Positions 1-5,750 of a stretch of 5,750 nt of DNA are shown here, one piece after another. The notes under the pieces are model-generated. The model was not told the origin of the DNA, did no database searches, and saw nothing but the letters and a program-made list of their open reading frames with translations. Made by a program: the position numbers and the translations under genes. The DNA is taken from contig CAJWZG010000181.1 in NCBI GenBank assembly GCA_913049565.1, positions 1 through 5,750 on the forward strand. The letters are read 5' to 3'. Within the stretch, counting starts at the first letter, position 1. Each line of letters starts with the position of its first letter. Source of the stretch: an uncultured Gammaproteobacteria bacterium (GTDB lineage: Bacteria > Pseudomonadota > Gammaproteobacteria > Pseudomonadales > Azotimanducaceae_A).

Positions 1-416
1 TTGAGACATCAACCTTGCAGACAGTTCTGGATCAAGCATGGCTTGCACGACCAACCCTCGAATGTCGTCCTCACCTAAACCCAAAAAACTTAGCCGTGAT
101 GCTAGCGCTTGCGCAGGTTTGGTTTCGCTTAGCCCGCCAAAGGTTCGACCGATCAAAGCTGCGACGATTAAATTTTTCATCGTGTCGCTGCCGGGGGCTT
201 TCACGCCCGGAGCAGTTGCTGCAGTCGAGCGCTGAATGTCCGACAAAATGCGATTGACTCTTCGCCTCTGCGCATCGCTGAGCCTCGCAAATTTTTTCGA
301 CCTGCTGGGCCGCGCAATTGAGACGTGAGTTTTGCAGGGCTTAGCACGCCATCACCAGTAACTAGGTTTGGCGTTGCGACTTCGCTACGCATTTGTATGT
401 CTTGCAGCGTTTCCAT
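1..416 (-). CDS. Phage-like hypothetical protein fragment, frame-broken and open at the left edge
   Basis: I do not recognise this protein with confidence. On the minus strand an ATG at 416-414 opens a frame containing 'LSPAKLTSQLRG', which is clean down to a run of six A (plus-strand T292-T297). The sensible continuation is then in the -1 frame ('KKFARLSDAQRRRVNRIL', later 'APGSDTMKNLIVAALIGR'). That frame has no stop between 351 and base 1 and runs off the window. Adding one A to the run fuses the two parts into a single protein of about 139 visible residues. The sequence is alpha-helical and polar-basic, with an Ala/Gly-rich 'APGSDT' segment. My impression, from memory only, is that it resembles the C-terminal part of phage virion or tape-measure-type proteins. 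No signal peptide or catalytic motif is visible. It meets the dsbA fragment head to head near 405-420, so the ATG at 416 may not be the native start. Confidence 0.45.
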
Positions 417-420
417 TTGG
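405..420. other. Junction between the phage-like fragment and the dsbA fragment
   Basis: DsbA-like sequence on the plus strand becomes recognisable only from about 417-420. The minus-strand phage-like frame occupies everything to the left. Neither gene has room for its missing 5' part. The exact base cannot be fixed because the phage-like family is not identified. Confidence 0.5.
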
Positions 421-587
421 TTAACCAGGCGGCCAAAGACACTCAGAACAACAGTATTCGCGCAGTGCCCACCCTAGTGGTGGCTGGCAAGTATGGCGTC
501 GACATCAACAACGACGCTGATCGGGCTCTAGAGGTTGTGGATTATCTGCTAGAGAAAGAGCGACCGTTGATTCAGGGCGCAATGTAG
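417..587 (+). CDS. dsbA: Thiol:disulfide interchange protein DsbA, C-terminal fragment
   Basis: DsbA is the periplasmic thioredoxin-fold oxidase that introduces disulfides into exported proteins. Only the last 56 residues are present. The fragment contains the cis-proline loop ('IRAVPTLVVAGKY', Val-Pro as in the family), then the final beta strands and the C-terminal helix ('VVDYLLEKER'), and stops at TAG 585-587. The signal peptide, the CPHC active site and the helical insertion domain are all missing, so this piece cannot be active. Recognisable DsbA sequence begins at about 417-420. To its left the plus-strand frame continues to an ATG at 393, but those codons are antisense to the phage-like gene and do not look like DsbA. 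The gene is therefore cut by a sequence join rather than starting here. It converges on gmhB, 40 bases away. Confidence 0.8.
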   Translation: MVNQAAKDTQNNSIRAVPTLVVAGKYGVDINNDADRALEVVDYLLEKERPLIQGAM

Positions 588-606
588 AAAAAAATGCCTG
601 AGGCAT
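588..606 (-). terminator. Rho-independent terminator of the gmhB operon
   Basis: On the minus strand, ATGCC-TCA-GGCAT forms a perfect 5-bp stem with a 3-base loop (plus 594-606). It is followed directly by a run of T (plus-strand A588-A594, the last shared with the stem). It lies about 21 bases beyond the gmhB stop codon, where a terminator for the minus-strand operon is expected. The stem is short. On the plus strand no T-run follows, so termination of dsbA here is not supported. Confidence 0.6.
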
Positions 607-627
607 AGCTGTGCCAGCAATCTTGAG

Positions 628-1170
628 TCAGAAACGCCTTTTTGCTTCAGCAATGCTCTGCCAAATCTGGTCGGCCAAAGGTGGTACGTTTGTGGTGTCG
701 TCGTATTGACTGCCAACGAGCACTTTACGCCCGATACCTGCAGCCTTAGCCGCCTCTAAATCGGATACTTTGTCACCAAACATCACGCACCGATCCGGAT
801 CCAGCCCAAACTCTGCGATGCCTTGAAGCAACATTCCGGGTTGGGGTTTTCGACAGTCACAGCACTGTTTATAGCTGCCCTGCCCCTGTTCAGGGTGGTG
901 AGGACAAAAATAAACCGCATCCAAGGCGATGCCCTGAGACCGGAACTGACCTTTCATCCATTCGGTCAATGTCAAAAATTCCTGCTCGCTATACAGGCCA
1001 CGGCCAATCCCAGATTGGTTAGTCACCACAATGAGCCGGTACCCTGAAGCCGCAAAGTGTTCGCAGGCCTCAAACACACCATCTATAAACTCGAAGTCCT
1101 CAATGCGATAGGTGTATCCCCTATCCACATTGATCACGCCATCTCGATCAAGGAAAACTGCCTTATTCAT
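628..1170 (-). CDS. gmhB: D-glycero-beta-D-manno-heptose-1,7-bisphosphate 7-phosphatase
   Basis: This cytoplasmic HAD-superfamily phosphatase removes the 7-phosphate from D,D-heptose-1,7-bisphosphate, between the kinase and ADP-transfer steps of HldE in ADP-heptose synthesis. The 180-residue protein is full length for the family. HAD motif I is 'FLDRDGVIN' with nucleophile D8 and acid/base D10. Motif II is 'TNQSGIGRG' (50-58). The 'CRKP' segment supplies K108, and motif IV is 'FGDKVSD' (131-137) with D133. The GmhB-type zinc site is visible as C89-x-H91 with the C103/C104 and C106 group. The ATG at 1170 is supported by GAGG at 1178-1181, seven bases upstream. It also overlaps the end of the upstream heptosyltransferase as ATGAATAA, which suggests translational coupling. 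A hairpin terminator follows the stop. The related HisB phosphatase is less likely given the LPS neighbours. Confidence 0.93.
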   Translation of the reverse strand: MNKAVFLDRDGVINVDRGYTYRIEDFEFIDGVFEACEHFAASGYRLIVVTNQSGIGRGLYSEQEFLTLTEWMKGQFRSQGIALDAVYFCPHHPEQGQGSYKQCCDCRKPQPGMLLQGIAEFGLDPDRCVMFGDKVSDLEAAKAAGIGRKVLVGSQYDDTTNVPPLADQIWQSIAEAKRRF

Positions 1171-2257
1171 CCAGAAACCTCGATGCCAACGTCGGCTGAT
1201 CTTCCGCCTCCAAATCTTCGGTCACACGATCAAACATGTCCCGCACCCGTTGGACACTGATCTGATCCATGAGGTGTGAGCCCTTAAGCCGGTGTCCCCA
1301 ACGCACCTTGTTAACTGCCGTGCTGCTTTGAATTTCGAGATTTTGCTGATAGACGTCCACCACGTTTTGCAGATTCCCATAGGGCCCAGTGCGATTAGGA
1401 TTTGAGTGAGCGTACAGCCCAATTACTGGGGTCCCTACCGTTACCGCCATATGGGCCGGCCCGGTATCCGGTGCCATCACGACGTGGCTGTGCTTGAGCA
1501 CGCACAGCAACTGCTTCAACGATGTTTTGCCCACCAAATTGAGAATGCTGCTTTTTGCCTGGCAAACAATCGCCTCACCCAACTTCAACTCCGATTGGGC
1601 GCGCCCACCGGTCAGCACGGTGCGGTAACCCTTGGCTGCAGCATAGTCCGCAAGGTTCGCATAGCCGTTCACCGTCCAATTGCGCTCAGCTTTACTAGCC
1701 GCCGGGGCTATGGTGAAAACTTTTTGCCATCCCGCTAGAGCCTGCAGCGCCCATGCCTCATCTTGCTCCGAGTAGGGCATTTGCCAGGAAGGGCCTGTGT
1801 CGTTTGCGCCAAGAGTACGTGCGAATTCAGCGAAACCCTGAAGCACATGAGGCTCCTGCTGGGGCTTGATGGTTCTGGAAACAAACCAGCCATGCCCTTC
1901 CTTCGCTCGGTCTTTGTCGAAGCCGATTTTCCTGTCTGCTGATACCACGGCGGCAACCAAATTCGCCCGCAAAGCCACCTGCATATGTAGCAAAACGTCG
2001 AAATGACGACCATGGAGCGTTTTTCGCAACGCGGTGTAGGCGCGGACTCCGGCTTTTTTGTCAAAGACGATAAATTCAACTCCAGCCAGGCCCTTCACCA
2101 ACTCATGCTCAACTTTGCCAATAATCCACGTAATAGCCACTTGCGGTTGACTACGCTGAATGACCTGAACCGCGCTGACCGCATGGCAAACATCGCCGAT
2201 AGCGGATAAGCGGATAACACAAATACTGGTGGGCGCCCCAAATTCCGTCACGGTCAT
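1163..2257 (-). CDS. ADP-heptose:LPS heptosyltransferase, glycosyltransferase family 9
   Basis: This GT-B enzyme transfers L,D-heptose from ADP-heptose to the LPS inner core at the cytoplasmic face of the inner membrane. The 364-residue length fits the family. The N-terminal domain opens with 'IRLSAIGDVCHAV' (15-27), the GT9 signature with the conserved acidic D22. The C-terminal domain has 'APAASKAERNW' (184-194), 'LTGG' (215-218), 'MAPDTGPAHMA' (261-271) and 'GLYAHSNPNRTGPYG' (280-294), which together form the ADP-heptose pocket. There is no signal peptide. It is the first gene of a two-gene minus-strand operon with gmhB. No strong Shine-Dalgarno precedes the ATG at 2257, but the position of the signature relative to this start is normal. 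I cannot separate heptosyltransferase I (WaaC), II (WaaF) and the OpsX type by eye. The adjacent Kdo kinase gene favours an OpsX-like enzyme that uses phosphorylated Kdo as acceptor (inference). Confidence 0.88.
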   Translation of the reverse strand: MTVTEFGAPTSICVIRLSAIGDVCHAVSAVQVIQRSQPQVAITWIIGKVEHELVKGLAGVEFIVFDKKAGVRAYTALRKTLHGRHFDVLLHMQVALRANLVAAVVSADRKIGFDKDRAKEGHGWFVSRTIKPQQEPHVLQGFAEFARTLGANDTGPSWQMPYSEQDEAWALQALAGWQKVFTIAPAASKAERNWTVNGYANLADYAAAKGYRTVLTGGRAQSELKLGEAIVCQAKSSILNLVGKTSLKQLLCVLKHSHVVMAPDTGPAHMAVTVGTPVIGLYAHSNPNRTGPYGNLQNVVDVYQQNLEIQSSTAVNKVRWGHRLKGSHLMDQISVQRVRDMFDRVTEDLEAEDQPTLASRFLDE

Positions 2258-2281
2258 CTTGTCTTTTTATTGCGGTAAAAC

Positions 2282-2310
2282 ATTTTGGTTTGCCCTAGTC
2301 ATAGAGTCAA
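2282..2310 (-). promoter_or_regulatory. Possible sigma-70 promoter for the heptosyltransferase-gmhB operon
   Basis: Minus-strand TTGACT (2310-2305, 5 of 6 to consensus) lies 17 bases from CAAAAT (2287-2282, 4 of 6). A transcript would start about 18-20 bases before the ATG at 2257. The element sits in the 56-base divergent gap and its -35 box lies just before the kdkA start, so expression of the two sides could interfere. Only a consensus match supports it. Confidence 0.35.
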
Positions 2311-2313
2311 AAT

Positions 2314-3135
2314 ATGTTCTGGGTTAGAGTGAAGAAAAAGAAGAGTCTCCCCGCGACCGTGACTGCCGATGCTAGACCTACTGGAAAACTAAACCCCCAT
2401 ACCGCTCCCAAACTGTCGACTCAGTGGGTAGATAACTCGTGCGTCATTTTCTGTCTGCCAACTACGCCTGAGGCGCTGACCGAGCGGTGGTTTGATCCCA
2501 CCTACTGGGAGGCCCAGCATAAAACCGTTGATCGGCGTATCGGGCGCAGCACAACTTATTTTTTCAAGGAAAACGACGTCACTCACGTGCTTCGTCACTA
2601 CTGGCGTGGCGGGCTTATCGGAAAGTTCATTCGGGACCGGTATTTATTTACTGGCATCACACGATCAAGGGTCTATCGAGAACTGGAACTGCTTTCAAAA
2701 CTCGATGAAATGCATCTCCCAGTAGGCAAGCCGATTGCCGCAATCCTAAAAAGACATGGTTTGTTCTATCTGGGCAGCGTCATTACTCGAGCAATTACGA
2801 GCTCGTCAAACTTGCTTGAGATTCTGCGCCAACGGGAACTCACAGACTCGGAGATTGTGGCTGTCGCCAAAATGTTGGCTAACTTTCACCGCAATGGGGT
2901 CGACCACGCAGACCTCAATATAAGTAACATTCTGTTGGATGCAGACGGCCGGCCCTACTTGGTGGACTTTGACCGTGGTCGTATCCGGCAGTCGAATCCT
3001 GTGTGGCGACAAGCGAACATCAGGCGCTTGGAGCGCTCCTTCGCTAAACAAAAGCGCCTCAATCAAGGACTTGCGTGGGATGTCGATCATTGGCACTTGC
3101 TCATGACTACCTACAGATCCGAAATAGCGGCCTAG
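2314..3135 (+). CDS. kdkA: 3-deoxy-D-manno-octulosonic acid (Kdo) kinase
   Basis: KdkA is an ATP-dependent, kinase-fold enzyme acting on the cytoplasmic side that phosphorylates Kdo of Kdo-lipid A, known from Haemophilus and Vibrio. Visible motifs include 'LRHYWRGGLIGKF' (93-105) and 'DRYLFTGITRSRVYREL' (108-124), characteristic of KdkA. A catalytic loop follows, 'DHADLNISNILLD' (197-209), with D200 as catalytic base and N205 as metal ligand. The metal-binding 'VDFDRGR' (217-223) has D218 in the DFG-like position. At 273 residues it is about 30 longer than usual. The first ~38 residues are Lys/Pro/Thr-rich and do not resemble the family, so either the start is overcalled or this is a lineage-specific tail. 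No good downstream ATG exists before the conserved part, and a weak AGAG lies 7 bases before the ATG at 2314. It is divergent from the heptosyltransferase and convergent on hldE, with only 10 bases between the two stops. Confidence 0.9.
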   Translation: MFWVRVKKKKSLPATVTADARPTGKLNPHTAPKLSTQWVDNSCVIFCLPTTPEALTERWFDPTYWEAQHKTVDRRIGRSTTYFFKENDVTHVLRHYWRGGLIGKFIRDRYLFTGITRSRVYRELELLSKLDEMHLPVGKPIAAILKRHGLFYLGSVITRAITSSSNLLEILRQRELTDSEIVAVAKMLANFHRNGVDHADLNISNILLDADGRPYLVDFDRGRIRQSNPVWRQANIRRLERSFAKQKRLNQGLAWDVDHWHLLMTTYRSEIAA

Positions 3136-3145
3136 TTAAGGCCCA

Positions 3146-3916
3146 TCAGTCACCACTTTGCTTTATCGCATCGATGATCTTTGATGAAGAAAAGCCGCCT
3201 AGAAAGCTAACCACTTTAACTTCGCCACCGTTGGCCAGCACAAATTCTGCACCGGCAATTTTATCCGCCTGATAGTCGCCGCCCTTGACCAGCACATCTG
3301 GCAGCACTTGCTCGATTAAGCGAGCTGGCGTATCGCCGTTTTTCTTGTCGCCAAAAGAAATCACCCAATCAACGCTCTTCAGCGCATTAAGCACTCGTGC
3401 CCGAGCGGCCAACCCATTAATCGGGCGGTCTGCGCCTTTCAGCCGAGCGATTGACGCATCGTTATTGAGGCCCACTACCAATCTGTCACCCAGAGCCCGG
3501 GCCTCTTCAAGGTAAGCCACGTGCCCGGCATGCAATATGTCGAAGCATCCGTTGGTGAACACGATCTTCTCCCCATTATCGCGAGCCGTATTAATCTGGT
3601 CGAGAACGGCAGCCGAAGACACATCATCTACTCCCCCCCGGTGGGCACCCCGCCCTCCAAGCTTTGCCTCAAGATCCATAGTCGAGACTGTTGCCGCGCC
3701 AAGCTTAGTAACAACAAGACCCGCCGCAGTATTGGCGATGTCCACGGCCTGTTTGGGCGTGAAACCTGCGCCTAACATCACGGAAAGCGTTGCTATGACG
3801 GTATCGCCCGCCCCAGTGACGTCCGCCACCTCCCGTACCTGAGCTGCATAGTCGAACTTCTCTGTCTGGGTTATCAGCGACATTCCGCGCTCCGAGCGCG
3901 TCAACAACAAGGCGTC
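3146..3916 (-). CDS. hldE: Bifunctional heptose kinase/adenylyltransferase HldE, truncated at its 5' end
   Basis: HldE phosphorylates D,D-heptose-7-phosphate at C1 and, after GmhB acts, adds AMP from ATP to give ADP-D,D-heptose. About 256 of the usual ~475 residues are present. The C-terminal part of the PfkB/ribokinase domain is visible, beginning at '[14 protein letters not shown]'. It includes 'DVTGAGDT' (residues 30-37 counted from the Leu at 3910), where the final Asp is the catalytic base. The cytidylyltransferase-like domain is complete, with '[12 protein letters not shown]' (119-130, containing the HxGH signature), 'RLKGADRP', and 'DVLVKGGDY' near the end. The frame meets a TAG at 3919-3917 exactly where family similarity stops, and the sequence beyond is of another type. 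The gene is therefore cut there, not started. The TTG at 3910 lies inside conserved sequence and is not a credible start. A short extra segment (around 'GDKKNGDTP') lies between strands of the transferase domain. Confidence 0.92.
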   Translation of the reverse strand, partial: DALLLTRSERGMSLITQTEKFDYAAQVREVADVTGAGDTVIATLSVMLGAGFTPKQAVDIANTAAGLVVTKLGAATVSTMDLEAKLGGRGAHRGGVDDVSSAAVLDQINTARDNGEKIVFTNGCFDILHAGHVAYLEEARALGDRLVVGLNNDASIARLKGADRPINGLAARARVLNALKSVDWVISFGDKKNGDTPARLIEQVLPDVLVKGGDYQADKIAGAEFVLANGGEVKVVSFLGGFSSSKIIDAIKQSGD

Positions 3917-3920
3917 CTAC
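3911..3920. other. Junction between bacterial hldE and the G+C-rich, eukaryote-like block
   Basis: HldE similarity on the minus strand ends at the Asp codon 3916-3914. PC-esterase-like similarity on the plus strand begins at about 3918. Both genes lose their 5' parts here and point away from each other. Base composition and codon use change at once. No repeat, transposase or att-like sequence is seen. Confidence 0.75.
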
Positions 3921-5750
3921 GACTGGCCGGATTTGAGATTGCGTCATTTCACGCCGGCGGATACGTTCGACTTACTGCGGGGGCGCCACGTCCTGGTGCT
4001 CGGCAACAGCGTCGCGCGCCACGTCGTCATCGCGCTCCACCTATTAATAAGGGGCCGCGCGCCCGAGGTCCACCGCATCAAAATAGGCGGCCACGCGTTA
4101 CCAGCGGTCGAGTCCTCGGTATGGGAGAGGCACGGCGCGGCGAGCGCCGAGCTCACCCCTAAGCAGAAGTACGTCTCCAACGCGTGTCGCCACCCAAACG
4201 AGAATATGGCAGCGGCGGCAGCGACAGTGAACTGCTGCGTGGCGCGGCGCAAGGCCTCAAACTACTCTTTTATTCTGACCTACGCCTTCACGGCGACGCC
4301 GTCTGAGCCGCAGATCCGCAAGAGCCTGGGCCTCTGGGCCGAAGGCGCGCATTGCGCGAGTTCGCTCGCGCCGGATTACGTCGTGCTATGCCTGACACAG
4401 ACGGACGTCGTCGCTTTCCGAGCGCTAGCCAGGCAGAGCGCCGCGTTAAGAAAACGGCATCCACGAACAACCTTCGTCCTCGTGACGCCGCCGCACGTAA
4501 AAGGACGAACGGGGCTCATGTTGCGGGCGTTCGATCTCGCTGCCGTCGCCGAGGCGAAACCCTTCGACGGCGTCGTGGCGCTGCCCCTGGGCGAGTCGAC
4601 GGCGCGCGGCATCAACGCGAGGGTTCTAAAACACGACGCGGACAACGACCATCATTTCGCCGACGCGGGACGGCTGTTCGAGGTGGAGATGCTGCTGAAC
4701 GCGTTCTCGATTGCGTCGGCGGCCGAGCCGGATCGGGCGGCGACGCAGGAGCCGGCGCCTTGGTGGTTCGCGGACAAGGACGCAAGGTGTTACGTCGGTC
4801 GCTACGCGGACCTCACGAGGCATTTCTGCGCCGGAGGGAGGTGCGACCTGCAAAAGGCCCGCGACCACTACCGCGAGCACGGCCGCCACGAGGGCCGCAA
4901 GTACGGCTGCGGCGACTCCTCCCCGGCGATCGTCTCTTCCGCGACGAGCGGCCGTGCCAACAGCATCAATGGCACCAATGGCACGGCGGGCCCTGTCGTG
5001 CTCTTTTGCGCGGACCTCGTTCACAGCGACGGCGCGTGGATGCATGCCTTCCGGTCCTTCCTGACGCTGATTGTTCGCAGCCGCAAGGAGCTGCCGCCCG
5101 GGACGCGGATCCACGCACTGTTGCCGCAGACAGTGAGCGTCGACGGCGCAGTGACCGACCTGCCGTCCGTTCATCTCCAGCTCTTCAACAACGACTCGCT
5201 GCACGAGCTGGCGCGGGCCGCCGGGTTTACCTTCCACCGGCAGGCGGCCGGCGGCTGCAACTCGACTGCCTGCGACCTGCGCATCGGAACGTCGAAGTAC
5301 ACGTGTGCGACACAGTTTGGGCGCGAGGCACCGCCGCTTCCGCTCGACTCGGCCGCTTGTCAACGGAGGCACTCCGCCACTTTCTGCCTGGCCCTCCACC
5401 ACCAGCAGTTGTGGGAAGTCTTACGCCATCGTCTCAAACAGCTTGGCAGTAATGAAACGTTTCGAGTCTCGCTGCCGGTCTACGCTCGGTCGGCATCTCC
5501 GCTCAATGGTGCATGCGCCGCATATCCGGACGCGTGTCGAGAGGTGCAGCGTCACGTGCGTCTGGCAGACACGAGTGCAGAGCTTGACGCCTACCGGCGC
5601 TCGCGCGCGCGGTCCGGCGGCGATTGGAGCAGCTGTCAGGGCTCCGAGGGCTATGCTTTTGTTCGGTGGCCTCTGACCGGGTTAAACGGCACGCGCACGT
5701 TGGTTGATTTTGACGGTAAGAGAAAGTGGGCCGGCGGAGGTGGCGAAGAG
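3918..5750 (+). CDS. SGNH/PC-esterase-like secreted multidomain protein, probably algal, partial at both ends
   Basis: A frame of 611 codons without a stop runs from the join to the window edge, with strong G/C preference at third codon positions. Residues are numbered from the TAC at 3918. Residues 1-265 look like a PC-esterase/TBL-type SGNH hydrolase. 'YDWPDL' and 'LLRGRHVLVLGNSVAR' (19-34) match the family's opening block, though GNS replaces GDS, leaving S31 as the candidate nucleophile. 'DYVVLCLTQTDV' (153-164) sits where the second block should be, and 'DNDHHFADAG' (242-251) matches the terminal Asp-His block. A cysteine-bracketed module follows (C291-C331), then a linker with NGTNGT. 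A C-terminal region from about residue 357 is one I do not recognise. NxS/T sequons fall at 115, 351, 354, 448, 512 and 590. Many cysteines and these sequons suggest passage through the eukaryotic secretory pathway (inference). The true start, signal peptide and stop are not in the window, and no intron is evident. Expected role is acyl-ester transfer or hydrolysis on a glycan, if it is active at all. Confidence 0.6.
4788..4910 (+). other. Cysteine-bracketed 41-residue module within the secreted protein
   Basis: The module spans C291 to C331 of the long frame. Its pattern is CYxxRYxDL, then C304 and C309, then 'HYREHGRHEGRKYGC'. The HYxxHGxxEGR ending resembles the short 'Y..nPDV...HY...G..EGR' repeats found in extracellular proteins and some glycosyltransferase-associated proteins. 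Here it is closed by four cysteines that could form two disulfides. Only one copy is present. It separates the SGNH-like domain from the C-terminal region. Its function is unknown to me, and a binding or spacer role is only a guess. Confidence 0.45.

Noticed and set aside
1735..2079. Minus-strand frame of 114 codons inside the heptosyltransferase gene
   Set aside because: Out of frame within a gene whose GT9 motifs are intact; no features of its own.
2258..2313. A plus-strand promoter for kdkA in the divergent gap
   Set aside because: A TTGCGG-like box is present, but I found no convincing -10 hexamer at proper spacing.
3537..3842. Plus-strand frame of 101 codons opposite hldE
   Set aside because: Antisense to well-conserved nucleotidyltransferase and kinase motifs; Ser/Thr/Pro-rich shadow.
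3944..4252. Minus-strand frame of 102 codons next to the truncated hldE
   Set aside because: It does not resemble the missing HldE N-terminus and is antisense to the SGNH-like domain.
4968..4985. Two tandem copies of a 9-base unit (AATGGCACC / AATGGCACG)
   Set aside because: Encodes NGTNGT in a linker. Too short to be a repeat element; recorded only as adjacent glycosylation sequons.
4626..5402. Minus-strand frame of 258 codons
   Set aside because: Antisense to the long frame, rich in Arg, Val and Ala, with no recognisable motif. Expected by chance in G+C-rich coding sequence.
4352..5452. Plus-strand frame of 366 codons beginning with ATG
   Set aside because: Its product is extremely Arg-rich with no domain, and it overlaps the 611-codon frame that has G/C-biased third positions and SGNH-like motifs. 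It is a shadow of G+C-rich coding DNA.
1..5750. CRISPR array, tRNA, rRNA, insertion sequence or integrase site
   Set aside because: No regularly spaced repeats, cloverleaf-like segments, rRNA signatures, transposase motifs or terminal inverted repeats were seen.

Overview
The window looks like three unrelated DNA blocks joined inside genes. The middle block (about 417-3916) is ordinary gammaproteobacterial-type chromosome carrying inner-core lipopolysaccharide (LPS) genes. The left block (1 to about 416) is a fragment of a phage-like or hypothetical protein gene on the minus strand. The right block (about 3917-5750) is much richer in G+C. It carries one uninterrupted plus-strand reading frame that resembles a secreted eukaryotic, probably algal, glycan-modifying protein. 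No transposase, integrase, att site or flanking repeat is visible at either join. At the right join, two oppositely oriented genes both lose their 5' parts at the same point. The simplest reading is a metagenome or single-cell amplification chimera (bacterium, phage and marine microeukaryote). A real recombination event cannot be excluded from sequence alone.

Layout. 1-416 (minus): unknown phage-like protein, open at the left edge, with a -1 frame break at a run of six A. 417-587 (plus): last 56 residues of DsbA. 588-606: hairpin plus T-run that should terminate the minus-strand operon. 628-1170 and 1163-2257 (minus): gmhB and a GT9 heptosyltransferase, overlapping by 8 bases and therefore probably coupled. 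2258-2313: short divergent intergenic region with a possible promoter. 2314-3135 (plus): kdkA, Kdo kinase. 3146-3916 (minus): C-terminal half of hldE. 3918-5750 (plus): 611 codons without a stop, open at both ends.

The bacterial genes form one pathway. HldE phosphorylates heptose-7-phosphate and later activates heptose-1-phosphate with ATP. GmhB removes the 7-phosphate between those two steps. The GT9 enzyme transfers heptose from ADP-heptose to the inner core, and KdkA phosphorylates Kdo. KdkA next to a heptosyltransferase suggests a Haemophilus/Vibrio-style core with a single phosphorylated Kdo. DsbA is periplasmic and not part of this pathway.

The most notable item is the right-hand frame. 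An SGNH/PC-esterase-like domain (with GNS where GDS is usual) is followed by a cysteine-bracketed module of about 41 residues, then a linker with two adjacent N-glycosylation sequons, then a C-terminal region that I do not recognise.
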